DNA from: Deltaproteobacteria bacterium
GTDB lineage: Bacteria > Desulfobacterota > Desulfuromonadia > Geobacterales > Pseudopelobacteraceae
Direction: 5' to 3'
Assembly (NCBI GenBank): GCA_016219145.1
Contig: JACRCG010000103.1
Coordinates: forward strand, 1 to 9,498
DNA length: 9,498 nt
Position numbers and translations under genes: made by a program. This document shows, piece by piece, positions 1-5,228 of this stretch. Positions within the stretch are counted from its first letter, which is position 1. The number at the start of each line of letters is the position of its first letter. A model generated the notes under the pieces. It had not been told where the DNA came from and searched no databases. It was given only the letters and a program-made list of their open reading frames with translations.

Positions 1-2
1 GC

Positions 3-56
3 CTGACCGAGTGGATCATCCGCGCCGAGCGCAATCTGGACCACCAGCTGATCTAG
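3..56 (+). CDS. rnr: Ribonuclease R, upstream fragment ending at an in-frame amber codon
   Basis: This is the tail of an open frame that enters from the left edge. It encodes LTEWIIRAERNLDHQLI and stops at TAG 54-56. The residues fit the RNase R nuclease (RNB) domain just before its conserved 'LIEE-M-ANEAVA' stretch, as in E. coli RNase R (LIEECM). The same frame continues as RNase R directly after the stop, so the TAG sits where Glu is expected (GAG to TAG would be a single change). The catalytic aspartates of the RNB domain lie further upstream, outside the window. If the stop is real, this product would lack the SPIRRY arginine and the S1 domain, so it should be inactive on its own. A sequencing error is the main alternative. 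Confidence 0.7.
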   Translation: MTEWIIRAERNLDHQLI

Positions 57-62
57 GAGTAC

Positions 63-1133
63 ATGCTGGACGCCAACGAGGCGGTGGCCCGTTTCATAAT
101 TTCACGTGATATTCCCTTTCTGTACCGTGTTCATGAAAACCCTGATCCGGCCAAGCTGCGCACCTTCCAGGAATTTGTCTACGGTTTCGGCTATGAATTC
201 GCTCTGGTGGAGGACAAGGTAAATCCGGCCGAACTGCAGCGGCTACTGAATCAGGCTGACGGCAAACCTGAAGAGCGCATGATCAATTATGCCCTTTTGC
301 GCTGCATGAAGCAGGCTCGCTATGCCGCTGAAAACGCCGGGCATTTCGGGCTGGCATCAGACTGCTACTGCCACTTTACCTCGCCCATTCGGCGTTATCC
401 CGACCTGGTGGTACACCGGATTTTGAAGGCGGCGCTGGCCTTGTCTCCCTCCCCCTTGACGGGGGAGGGGCGGGGTGGGGGTGACGCCGGCATATCCACC
501 GATTCTGCTAATGCCGGCTTCCCCCTCCCCCTAACCCCCTCCCGCAAGGGGAGGGGGGACAAACAGCTTGCCATCGCCACCGAGCGGCTGGGCGAGGTCG
601 CCGATCATACCAGCAAGCGCGAGCGGGTGGCCATGGAGGCCGAGCGGGATGTGGTGGAGATGAAGAAGCTCCAGTACATGCAGCAGCATGTGGGAGATGA
701 TTTTGACGGCTATATTGCCGGGGTGACCGCGTTTGGTTTCTTTGTCGAACTGGAAGAGCTTTTCGTTGAGGGGCTGGTGCATATTTCGACCCTGGCGGAC
801 GATAACTACAATTTTGCCGAAAAGCAGCATTCGCTGATCGGGCGGCGGACAGCCAGGGTGTTCCGGATAGGTGACAAGGCCAGGGTCAAGGTGGCGTCGG
901 TGTCTCCTGCAACCAGACGGATTGAATTTGTGCTGGTAGACCACAAATCATCAACCCCGCCGTCTCATCCTTCTGATCCGATGGCCGGACCTGAGGAATA
1001 TCCGCGTATCCCGCTGCGCGGCAAGCGCCTGACTGGAGTGCAACCTCGCACTGATGGCCGTGAACAGTCCGGTAGGCCGGGAAAAGGGAGCAGTTCCGGC
1101 AGGGGCAATACGGGCAGTAGGAAACGGCGCTGA
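63..1133 (+). CDS. rnr: Ribonuclease R, C-terminal part (end of RNB domain plus S1 domain)
   Basis: RNase R is a processive 3'-5' exoribonuclease that degrades structured RNA. This 356-residue frame starts at the first ATG after the amber codon and carries only the end of the enzyme. Residues 1-125 are the end of the RNB domain, with HFGLA followed by the signature HFTSPIRRYPDLVVHR (104-119). Its first arginine matches the catalytic Arg of RNase II. Residues 127-167 (LSPSPLTGEGRGGG...) come from an inserted palindromic repeat and have no counterpart in E. coli RNase R. Residues about 211-291 form an S1 RNA-binding domain (GYIAGVTAFGFFVELEELFVEGLVHIS). Residues 292-356 are a basic Gly/Ser/Arg-rich tail, as is usual for RNase R. 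An AGGAG lies only 3 nt before the ATG, so reinitiation after the TAG is conceivable. More likely the gene is one rnr frame that is broken by mutation or miscalled. Confidence 0.8.
   Translation: MLDANEAVARFIISRDIPFLYRVHENPDPAKLRTFQEFVYGFGYEFALVEDKVNPAELQRLLNQADGKPEERMINYALLRCMKQARYAAENAGHFGLASDCYCHFTSPIRRYPDLVVHRILKAALALSPSPLTGEGRGGGDAGISTDSANAGFPLPLTPSRKGRGDKQLAIATERLGEVADHTSKRERVAMEAERDVVEMKKLQYMQQHVGDDFDGYIAGVTAFGFFVELEELFVEGLVHISTLADDNYNFAEKQHSLIGRRTARVFRIGDKARVKVASVSPATRRIEFVLVDHKSSTPPSHPSDPMAGPEEYPRIPLRGKRLTGVQPRTDGREQSGRPGKGSSSGRGNTGSRKRR
441..562. repeat. C/G-rich palindromic repeat inserted in rnr
   Basis: The left end (ttgtctccctcccccttg) and the right end (caaggggaggggggacaa) are inverted copies of each other. 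Inside, gccggcat (486-493) and atgccggc (511-518) form a second, perfect 8-bp inverted repeat. The whole 122-bp element could fold into a long hairpin. It has no room for a transposase and looks like a small non-autonomous element of the REP/MITE kind. It is translated in frame within rnr. A related copy lies at about 1241-1320. No convincing target duplication was found. Confidence 0.75.
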
Positions 1134-1165
1134 GGCAGGTATCAAACTGGTTCTATGTTTGTTTC

Positions 1166-1195
1166 TTATTGCCAAACAAATAACATAGCTATAAT
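1166..1195 (+). promoter_or_regulatory. Possible promoter of the Phd/PIN operon
   Basis: A perfect -10 hexamer TATAAT lies at 1190-1195 and a TTGCCA -35-like hexamer at 1169-1174, 15 bp apart, which is shorter than the ideal 17. The stretch is very AT-rich, unlike its surroundings. It contains imperfect dyads (ATAGCTA/TAGCTAT around an alternating AT core; tatgtttgttt/aaacaaataacata) where an autoregulating antitoxin could bind. That role is inferred. Confidence 0.4.
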
Positions 1196-1240
1196 ATATA
1201 TATTAGCTATCTAGTGCCTTTTAACACTTATTTTTTCACG

Positions 1241-1320
1241 GCAAACCCCTCTAAACCCCCCCTTCACAGGGGAGACTACACGGCTTCCCCCCGGTCAAGG
1301 GGGGACGGAGGGGGGTTGGT
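1241..1320. repeat. Second copy of the C/G-rich palindromic repeat family
   Basis: The left part (aacccctctaaaccccccc) and the right part (ggggggacggaggggggtt) are imperfect inverted copies. It shares blocks with the element inside rnr: cccccttgac followed by a G run (on the opposite strand here), cggcttcccc, and ctaa followed by a C run and a ggggag block. It lies between the putative promoter and the antitoxin gene, so it would be transcribed in the mRNA leader as a strong hairpin. Confidence 0.65.
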
Positions 1321-1356
1321 TTTAGATGTTCCAAGCTACTAAAAAGGGGGAGTGCC

Positions 1357-1629
1357 ATGATAACAATGACTTCAGCAGAAGCCCAGAATCATTTTGGCAT
1401 GTTGCTGGACATCGCCCAGCGCGAGCCGGTTACAATTACGCGACGCGGCAGACCGGTGGCATATCTGTTTTCGCCTCTGGATTATGCAGCAATAACGCAA
1501 GCCAGAAAAGACCTTACCACTGAGCAAACTACTGCGAAATTGTTGACCGCATTCCGTGGTAGCGGCAGAGGAGGCTCTGCAGCACGATTGGTAGCTGAAC
1601 GTGAAGCAGAAAGGCAACTGGAGACATGA
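1357..1629 (+). CDS. Phd/YefM-family antitoxin
   Basis: This 90-residue protein matches the Phd/YefM antitoxin fold. The N-terminal DNA-binding half reads TSAEAQNHFGMLLDIAQREPVTITRRGRPVAYLFSPLDYAAI, split here by role: an EAQ-type start, then the 'PVTITRRGRPVAYLFSP' strand pair typical of the family. The C-terminal part (about 50-90) is charged, probably flexible, and likely wraps and blocks the toxin. The ATG at 1357 is preceded by gggggag at 1346-1352. An upstream ATG at 1326 is in another frame. The gene overlaps the next one by 4 nt (ATGA), the classic coupling of toxin-antitoxin pairs. The antitoxin should also repress its own operon. Partner: the PIN-domain protein at 1626. Confidence 0.85.
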   Translation: MITMTSAEAQNHFGMLLDIAQREPVTITRRGRPVAYLFSPLDYAAITQARKDLTTEQTTAKLLTAFRGSGRGGSAARLVAEREAERQLET

Positions 1630-2042
1630 GCGACTTTCTTCTTGATACTTCCGCTTTGCTTGCGTTTCGAGATGACGAACCTGGAGCCGGGCGGGTAGCT
1701 ATCCTGTTGGAATCCGCAGCAAGGGGTGAACTTGTCTGTCACGGATGCTTCATAACGCAAATGGAGCTTCTGTACCGGGTATGGAAGGATGAAGGAGAAG
1801 AAGCGGGGCGCACTGCATATTCGATGTGTCTTCGATTGCCAATCAACTGGCTTCACGAATCTCCCGATCTGTTGGAACGGGCTGCTGCGGTCAAGGCTTG
1901 CTTCCCTCTTTCGTTGGCTGATGCCTGGATAGCCGCTGCGGCGTTGCAGCTTGATGCGATACTGGTTCATAAGGATCCGGAATTTGAGAAGCTTGCCGAT
2001 CTTAAGCAGGAGAGTCTGCCTTATAAAGGCTCGGACGAGTGA
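1626..2042 (+). CDS. PIN-domain toxin (VapC-like ribonuclease)
   Basis: This 138-residue PIN-domain protein is a predicted Mg-dependent endoribonuclease of the VapC type. The acidic quartet expected in the active site is complete: Asp7 in FLLDTSALLA, Glu47 in TQMELLYR, Asp99 in LSLADAWIAA, and Asp117 in LVHKDPEF. The length is typical of VapC toxins. Its ATG lies inside the stop codon of the antitoxin gene, so the two are translationally coupled. Pairing with a Phd/YefM antitoxin instead of a VapB one is common for PIN toxins. The RNA target cannot be read from sequence. No frameshift or lost catalytic residue is visible, so it looks intact. Confidence 0.88.
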   Translation: MSDFLLDTSALLAFRDDEPGAGRVAILLESAARGELVCHGCFITQMELLYRVWKDEGEEAGRTAYSMCLRLPINWLHESPDLLERAAAVKACFPLSLADAWIAAAALQLDAILVHKDPEFEKLADLKQESLPYKGSDE

Positions 2043-2069
2043 TAACGGCTAATGCCATTATCACTCGTC
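2034..2069. terminator. 12-bp inverted repeat between convergent toxin operons
   Basis: Arms gacgagtgataa (2034-2045) and ttatcactcgtc (2058-2069) are perfect inverted copies. Inside them, GGC/GCC (2047-2049/2054-2056) adds 3 bp around a TAAT loop after one C/A mismatch. The repeat covers the PIN gene's stop codon (2040-2042) and lies between two converging operons, so a bidirectional transcript end is likely. Neither side has a clear run of T, so it is not a textbook intrinsic terminator. Confidence 0.5.
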
Positions 2070-2124
2070 TGTTGCTTGAAAATTTGCGCCGCCGTCAGTA
2101 TATTCAACTCATACCAACTATTTT

Positions 2125-2475
2125 CTATGCAGAAGATAACCCCAGTAGCTCTGTTACCGCCGAATACACTTTCCTCAGTATTTCATCATCCAGACGCAGC
2201 AGAGGGCCCTCGATCAAGCGCTTGTTGTCAATGGCGCGGAGTTGATCTACAAGCAGATCTGAATCCACATCAAGTCTCCCTTGGGCGACGACACGCAGGC
2301 GGAGCGGTTCGGCATCGTCAACAAGATTCGTTGTGAGGGGTATGATAAGCGTAGAGGGGTGGCTGGCGTCGAGCAGAGCCTGATTTTGCATGATAAGCAC
2401 CGGCTGGATCTTGCCGGGCTCGGTGCCGCGACCGGGATTGAGGTTTGCCAGCCATATTTCGCCCTGACTACGCAT
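2125..2475 (-). CDS. MazF/PemK-family toxin
   Basis: This is a predicted mRNA-cleaving endoribonuclease of the MazF/PemK family, 116 residues, close to the E. coli MazF length. The chosen start, ATG at 2475-2473, gives MRSQGEIWLANLNPGRG, the family's first strand and loop. A longer frame from 2508 would add 11 residues overlapping the antitoxin and is less likely. The start overlaps the antitoxin gene's stop by 8 nt. Conserved parts: GEIWLANLNPGRGTEPGK (5-22), PVLIM (25-29), IIPLTTN (44-50, with the Thr pair), and DLLVDQLRAID. The Arg that precedes Pro in E. coli MazF (Arg29, catalytic) is Gln24 here. I recall Gln at this place in some relatives, but cannot confirm it. The toxin may be a subfamily variant or weakened. 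Confidence 0.85.
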   Translation of the reverse strand: MRSQGEIWLANLNPGRGTEPGKIQPVLIMQNQALLDASHPSTLIIPLTTNLVDDAEPLRLRVVAQGRLDVDSDLLVDQLRAIDNKRLIEGPLLRLDDEILRKVYSAVTELLGLSSA

Positions 2476-2704
2476 TTGGAACATCCTCAATCTCGTCAAA
2501 TTCGGCATTTACCAGCATACTTTCCGTCCGCACCTTCAGGCTGACCTCCATGAGCCGCGTCCGGCGACGCTGTGCGGCCACCGAAGCGTTCATCTGTTCC
2601 AGAGCCTTGCGAACATAAGCAGCCCTGGGGATGTGCATCTGCTCGGCAAAGGTTTCAACCTCGTGCAGTAATTCATCAGGGAGTCGTAACGAAAGTGTAG
2701 TCAT
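2468..2704 (-). CDS. Ribbon-helix-helix antitoxin (MazE/CopG-like)
   Basis: A 78-residue protein with a clear ribbon-helix-helix DNA-binding domain: the strand TTLSLRLPDEL (2-12), helix A over about 13-24, a turn at IPRAAYV, and helix B over about 29-45. The C-terminal tail (NAEFDEIEDVP) is acidic and probably binds the toxin. It is the first gene of a - strand pair, with a good ribosome binding site (aaaggagc) about 7 nt before its ATG. Its stop overlaps the MazF start, so the two are coupled. RHH-MazF pairs are well known toxin-antitoxin modules. It should repress its own promoter in the 2705-2853 gap, where no clear promoter hexamers could be assigned. Confidence 0.83.
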   Translation of the reverse strand: MTTLSLRLPDELLHEVETFAEQMHIPRAAYVRKALEQMNASVAAQRRRTRLMEVSLKVRTESMLVNAEFDEIEDVPNA

Positions 2705-2853
2705 ATATGTGCTCCTTTATCCCTGAATGAAGCAGCGAAAGCGGAATGCTTTGTTGTGTTGACGGCCTGAATATGAATTGGCCGCCATGCCATGCCCAAT
2801 ATTCCGGCAAATCAGTGTTGCGTGAATGCGTCCCGCTGTGGTAGGTATGTGGC

Positions 2854-3699
2854 ATGAACGAAGAAAAAACGATCCCCTTCATTGAACATCTGGTTGAACT
2901 GCGCAAACGGCTGGTAATCATAGTCATCGCTATTGTGATCGGCATGGGCGTGGCCTGGAACTTTTCGACCGAGCTGCTGAACTTCATTGAAAAACCGCTG
3001 ACCGGCAAAACCTACCTGACCGATATCAAGAAAAAGGTCTATACCCAGGTAAAGGTCTGGTCGCCCGCCCTGTACACCCGCTACAAACTGGAGCAGGAGA
3101 TCAACGCTCCCGAGAAGAAACATCCCCTCAACTACAGCGCGCCGCTGGAGCCGTTTTTCATTCAGTGCAAAATATCGATGCTGGCCGGTTTCGTACTGGT
3201 GCTGCCGATTGTCTTTTATCAGCTCTGGCTTTTCATCGCTCCCGGCTTGACCAGTCGCGAACGCAGGCTGGTGATACCGTTCGTCTCTGCCGCCACTGTT
3301 ACCTTCTGCATCGGAGCCATGTTTTTCCTGGTCATAATCTGGCCGGTCATCATAAATTTCTCACTCTCATATGAGGCCGAGGGGCTGCAAAGCTGGTTCA
3401 ATATCAGCGCTTATGTCAATTTCTGCCTGCGGCTGATCCTGATGTTCGGCCTGATTTTCGAACTTCCGGTGCTGACACTGCTGCTGGCCCGCTTCGGCAT
3501 AGTCAGCTACGCGTTTCTGGCGCCCAAACGCAAGTATGCTCTGCTGGCCAGTTCAATCATCTCCGCCTTCCACGCTGATCTGATCACCATGTTCGTGATC
3601 ATGATACCGCTCTATCTGATGTACGAGGTCAGTGTATGGGTGGCATTTTTGTTTGGCAAAAAGAGGAAAATCACCGAAGAGGAACTCCCCGCAACATAG
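2854..3699 (+). CDS. tatC: Sec-independent (Tat) protein translocase subunit TatC
   Basis: TatC is the inner-membrane receptor that binds twin-arginine signal peptides of folded proteins and assembles TatA around them. This 281-residue protein shows the cytoplasmic N-terminus FIEHLVELRKRL with Glu15 (same number as in E. coli), YQLWLFIAPGLTSRERR with Glu136 (E. coli Glu103), and IFELPV with Glu203 (E. coli Glu170). About six membrane segments are visible (near 20-36, 104-127, 142-170, 187-211, 226-240, 245-266). Two oddities stand out. The first periplasmic loop (about 45-100) is long and charged. The usual TPPD before the last segments is replaced by FHAD (Asp242 kept). No tatA or tatB gene is adjacent, so it may be a lineage-specific TatC paralogue or work with TatA made elsewhere. 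A gtaggt lies about 8 nt before the ATG. Confidence 0.92.
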   Translation: MNEEKTIPFIEHLVELRKRLVIIVIAIVIGMGVAWNFSTELLNFIEKPLTGKTYLTDIKKKVYTQVKVWSPALYTRYKLEQEINAPEKKHPLNYSAPLEPFFIQCKISMLAGFVLVLPIVFYQLWLFIAPGLTSRERRLVIPFVSAATVTFCIGAMFFLVIIWPVIINFSLSYEAEGLQSWFNISAYVNFCLRLILMFGLIFELPVLTLLLARFGIVSYAFLAPKRKYALLASSIISAFHADLITMFVIMIPLYLMYEVSVWVAFLFGKKRKITEEELPAT

Positions 3700-3755
3700 C
3701 CTGCCTCGATACTTCGGAGTTGCATTGGGGGCTCTGTCGGCGACATAAATTTAAG

Positions 3756-3784
3756 TTGACAATCTCGATGAAACCTCCTAAAAG
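3756..3784 (+). promoter_or_regulatory. Predicted promoter of the Rrf2 gene
   Basis: A perfect -35 hexamer TTGACA (3756-3761) is followed 17 bp later by TAAAAG (3779-3784), a 4/6 match to the -10 consensus. A better -10-like GATAAT (3785-3790) is 23 bp away, which is too far. The -10 lies in the left arm of the dyad at 3771-3812, as expected if a repressor bound there blocks polymerase. Confidence 0.45.
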
Positions 3785-3812
3785 GATAATAATAGTCCTT
3801 TTAGCGAGGTTT
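3771..3812 (+). promoter_or_regulatory. Large dyad before the Rrf2 start: operator or mRNA hairpin
   Basis: The left arm 3771-3786 (aaacctcctaaaagga) pairs with the right arm 3796-3812 (tccttttagcgaggttt) over 16 bp with one bulged C (3805) and a 9-nt loop (taataatag). The right arm holds the gagg ribosome binding site (3806-3809) of the regulator and ends in TTTT. Possible roles are an autoregulatory operator, a terminator for tatC, or a hairpin that hides the ribosome binding site in read-through mRNA. Confidence 0.7.
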
Positions 3813-3818
3813 TCTGAC

Positions 3819-4223
3819 ATGATGGAGCTCACAAGAAAAGGTGAATATGCGGTCCGCGGTATCGTGTATCTGGCAACACAGCCGGAAGACAAGGTATGTC
3901 TGCTGAGCGACATTGCTGCCGCTGTAGATGTGCCTGCTACCTTTCTTGCCAAGATATTCCAGCAGTTCAGCAAAATAGGTCTGGTCAAGTCGTATCGCGG
4001 CACCGGCGGCGGGTTTGTGCTTGGCCGTGCCGCTGACAGGATTACTCTGCTGGAAGTGGTGGAAGCGGTTGAGGGGCCGATTATTCCCAATCGGTGTGTT
4101 GTCGCTCCGGGTGAATGCCCCAGGGATGTCTTCTGTAACGTACACCCGGTCTGGAAGCGTGTCCAGGTTCAGGTCCGCGATGTGCTCGAAAAGGTCACGC
4201 TCAGGGATCTGGCCGGTTTGTAG
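3819..4223 (+). CDS. Rrf2/IscR-family Fe-S transcriptional regulator
   Basis: This 134-residue regulator has the Rrf2-family winged helix. It starts MELTRKGEYAVRG, then has the helix-turn-helix LLSDIAAAVDVPATFLAKIFQ (28-48) and the wing SYRGTGGGFVLGR (58-70). It carries Cys93, Cys100, Cys106 and His109. This matches the E. coli IscR cluster ligands Cys92, Cys98, Cys104 and His107, with one extra residue between the first two cysteines. It probably binds an Fe-S cluster and senses oxygen, nitric oxide, redox or Fe-S status. The start at 3819 has gagg 9 nt upstream, and the next codon is also ATG. A longer frame from 3636 would overlap tatC and is rejected. No isc or suf genes are adjacent, so its targets are unknown. 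Autoregulation through the dyad just upstream is likely. Confidence 0.88.
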   Translation: MMELTRKGEYAVRGIVYLATQPEDKVCLLSDIAAAVDVPATFLAKIFQQFSKIGLVKSYRGTGGGFVLGRAADRITLLEVVEAVEGPIIPNRCVVAPGECPRDVFCNVHPVWKRVQVQVRDVLEKVTLRDLAGL

Positions 4224-4285
4224 TCTGATATCGGCAGTATCTTTGTTGCAACTATTTGATACGATTGAATAAAGCGTCAAAAACG

Positions 4286-4315
4286 TTGACAAGCGCATAT
4301 TGCTTGATATATAAG
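4286..4315 (+). promoter_or_regulatory. Strong predicted promoter of the lytic transglycosylase gene
   Basis: TTGACA (4286-4291) and TATAAG (4310-4315) are separated by 18 bp. They match the sigma-70 consensus at 6/6 and 5/6. Transcription would start near 4322, leaving a 5' leader of about 160 nt before the ATG at 4482. Confidence 0.6.
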
Positions 4316-4320
4316 TCCCG

Positions 4321-4481
4321 ACATCTTGATCAGATGCCTGCAAAGTCCCGTAAACCGGGATTTTGGCGTTTCGAGGGCAAACTAACTATGAAAGGAGTTC
4401 CCCGCCGGAGATACGCCCGATAACAATATGGGCAACGACGCCGCTCCGGCAAAGCCGATACCACTTCAACCCCTTTCTATT
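4321..4481 (+). ncRNA. Structured 5' leader, unclassified (possible riboswitch or attenuator)
   Basis: Visible hairpins: CATCT/AGATG (4322-4336); CAAAGTCCCG/CGGGATTTTG (4341-4350/4356-4365, one G-U pair), which ends in TTTT like a terminator; AACT/AGTT (4384-4387/4396-4399 region); GCCGGAG/CTCCGGC (4404-4410/4444-4450), enclosing GCCC/GGGC (4415-4418/4430-4433). A competing hairpin CGGC-AAA-GCCG (4447-4457) would disrupt the outer stem. The pieces 'gagggcaaact...gaaagg' and 'aaagcc' recall the GEMM-I (c-di-GMP/cGAMP) aptamer, but the rest of that consensus is missing. The leader also holds an 11-codon frame (4388-4423, MKGVPRRRYAR). I cannot assign a class. Confidence 0.4.
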
Positions 4482-5111
4482 ATGCGAAAAAAACTTATCT
4501 ACATGACATGTCTTTTGTCGTTGACGGCGTGCGAAAATGCACCCTTCAAACTGACCGAAATCCAGTCTTCAGCTTCGCTGTCTACCGAAACATCTCTTCT
4601 TGACAGCGACAGCATCTCCCTGATCCAGCGTAAAAAACAACAAATGGCCATTGAACTGGCATTCGCCCGGCGGACAAACCCGGAGCGCGCGCGCAAACTT
4701 GCGGCTGTCTGCTTCAGCAAAACGGAAGGCACAGTTTTCATGCCTTTTGACCTGGCGGAAATTGCGCTCGCTGAAACCGGCGGCAACAGACTTTCCGCCC
4801 ATGCCGTTTCATCCAGAGGAGCTCTGGGGGTCTGGCAGCTGATGCCTCGCCGGGCAAAGAGCCACGGTTTTTCACCAAACGACATGAAAGATGATGAAAA
4901 GTGCGCCGAGGCTGCCGTGCGGGAGCTGTATAGCAAGCTTGACATGGCGCAGGGAAACCTGGAGAGAGCCAAAAAGTATTATTGCGGCCAGGGCCCGCAA
5001 GCTGAAGCGTACATGAGAAAAATCCGTCATATTCGCCTGGAGATGCTCTCCGAGTTCAATCGTCAGGCTCAAAAACTGGCCATGGCCGATAGCGCAGTCA
5101 GAAATCGATGA
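4482..5111 (+). CDS. Lipoprotein with lytic transglycosylase (SLT-like) domain
   Basis: Lytic transglycosylases cleave the MurNAc-GlcNAc bond of peptidoglycan. The chosen start at 4482 gives a lipoprotein signal, MRKKLIYMTCLLSLTAC, with the lipobox L-T-A-C and lipidated Cys17. A start at 4428 would add 18 hydrophilic residues before the signal and is rejected. Residues 18-85 are a polar linker. Residues about 86-185 resemble an SLT domain: LAEIALAETGG with probable catalytic Glu98, then SSRGALGVWQLMPRRAKSHG (110-129), matching the family's S-GA-G--QLMP motif. KKYYCGQGP (164-172) is in the place of the usual AYN-GP motif, so the last motif is divergent. At 209 residues it is small. No strong ribosome binding site precedes the ATG, and the leader ahead is highly structured, so translation is probably regulated. 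The enzyme should be tethered to a membrane facing the periplasm. Confidence 0.82.
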   Translation: MRKKLIYMTCLLSLTACENAPFKLTEIQSSASLSTETSLLDSDSISLIQRKKQQMAIELAFARRTNPERARKLAAVCFSKTEGTVFMPFDLAEIALAETGGNRLSAHAVSSRGALGVWQLMPRRAKSHGFSPNDMKDDEKCAEAAVRELYSKLDMAQGNLERAKKYYCGQGPQAEAYMRKIRHIRLEMLSEFNRQAQKLAMADSAVRNR

Positions 5112-5228
5112 AGATTCCATGTTCTTATAAGTTCAGTACTCCGGACAGCAGCCCCCGGACGGCATTTTCAGGCGCTCCATGAGACCGCCAAGAGACGTCC
5201 GCTAAACCCCGCTGTCCCGGTTTTTTGC

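Noticed and set aside
54..56. TAG as a pyrrolysine codon
   Set aside because: RNase R relatives have Glu here, no pyrrolysine machinery is visible, and a simple GAG to TAG change explains it better.
395..944. Minus-strand open frames across rnr and its repeat
   Set aside because: They lie opposite a clear RNase R frame, have no family-like sequence, and arise from the repeat and GC-rich codons.
1326..1523. 65-codon + strand frame from 1326
   Set aside because: It overlaps the Phd antitoxin in another frame and lacks a ribosome binding site and a recognisable protein.
2705..2853. Promoters for tatC and the RHH/MazF operon in the divergent gap
   Set aside because: TTGACG at 2759-2764 has no -10 at a proper distance, and no convincing pair was found on the minus strand.
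3636..3818. N-terminal extension of the Rrf2 regulator back to 3636
   Set aside because: It would overlap the tatC end and run through the promoter and dyad; Rrf2 proteins start at MELTRKGEYAVR.
4428..4481. Upstream start for the lytic transglycosylase
   Set aside because: It would bury the lipoprotein signal behind 18 polar residues and lies in the structured leader without a ribosome binding site.
4321..4481. Firm call of a GEMM, c-di-AMP or cobalamin riboswitch
   Set aside because: Only short pieces resemble GEMM; the full consensus of none of these classes can be aligned by eye.
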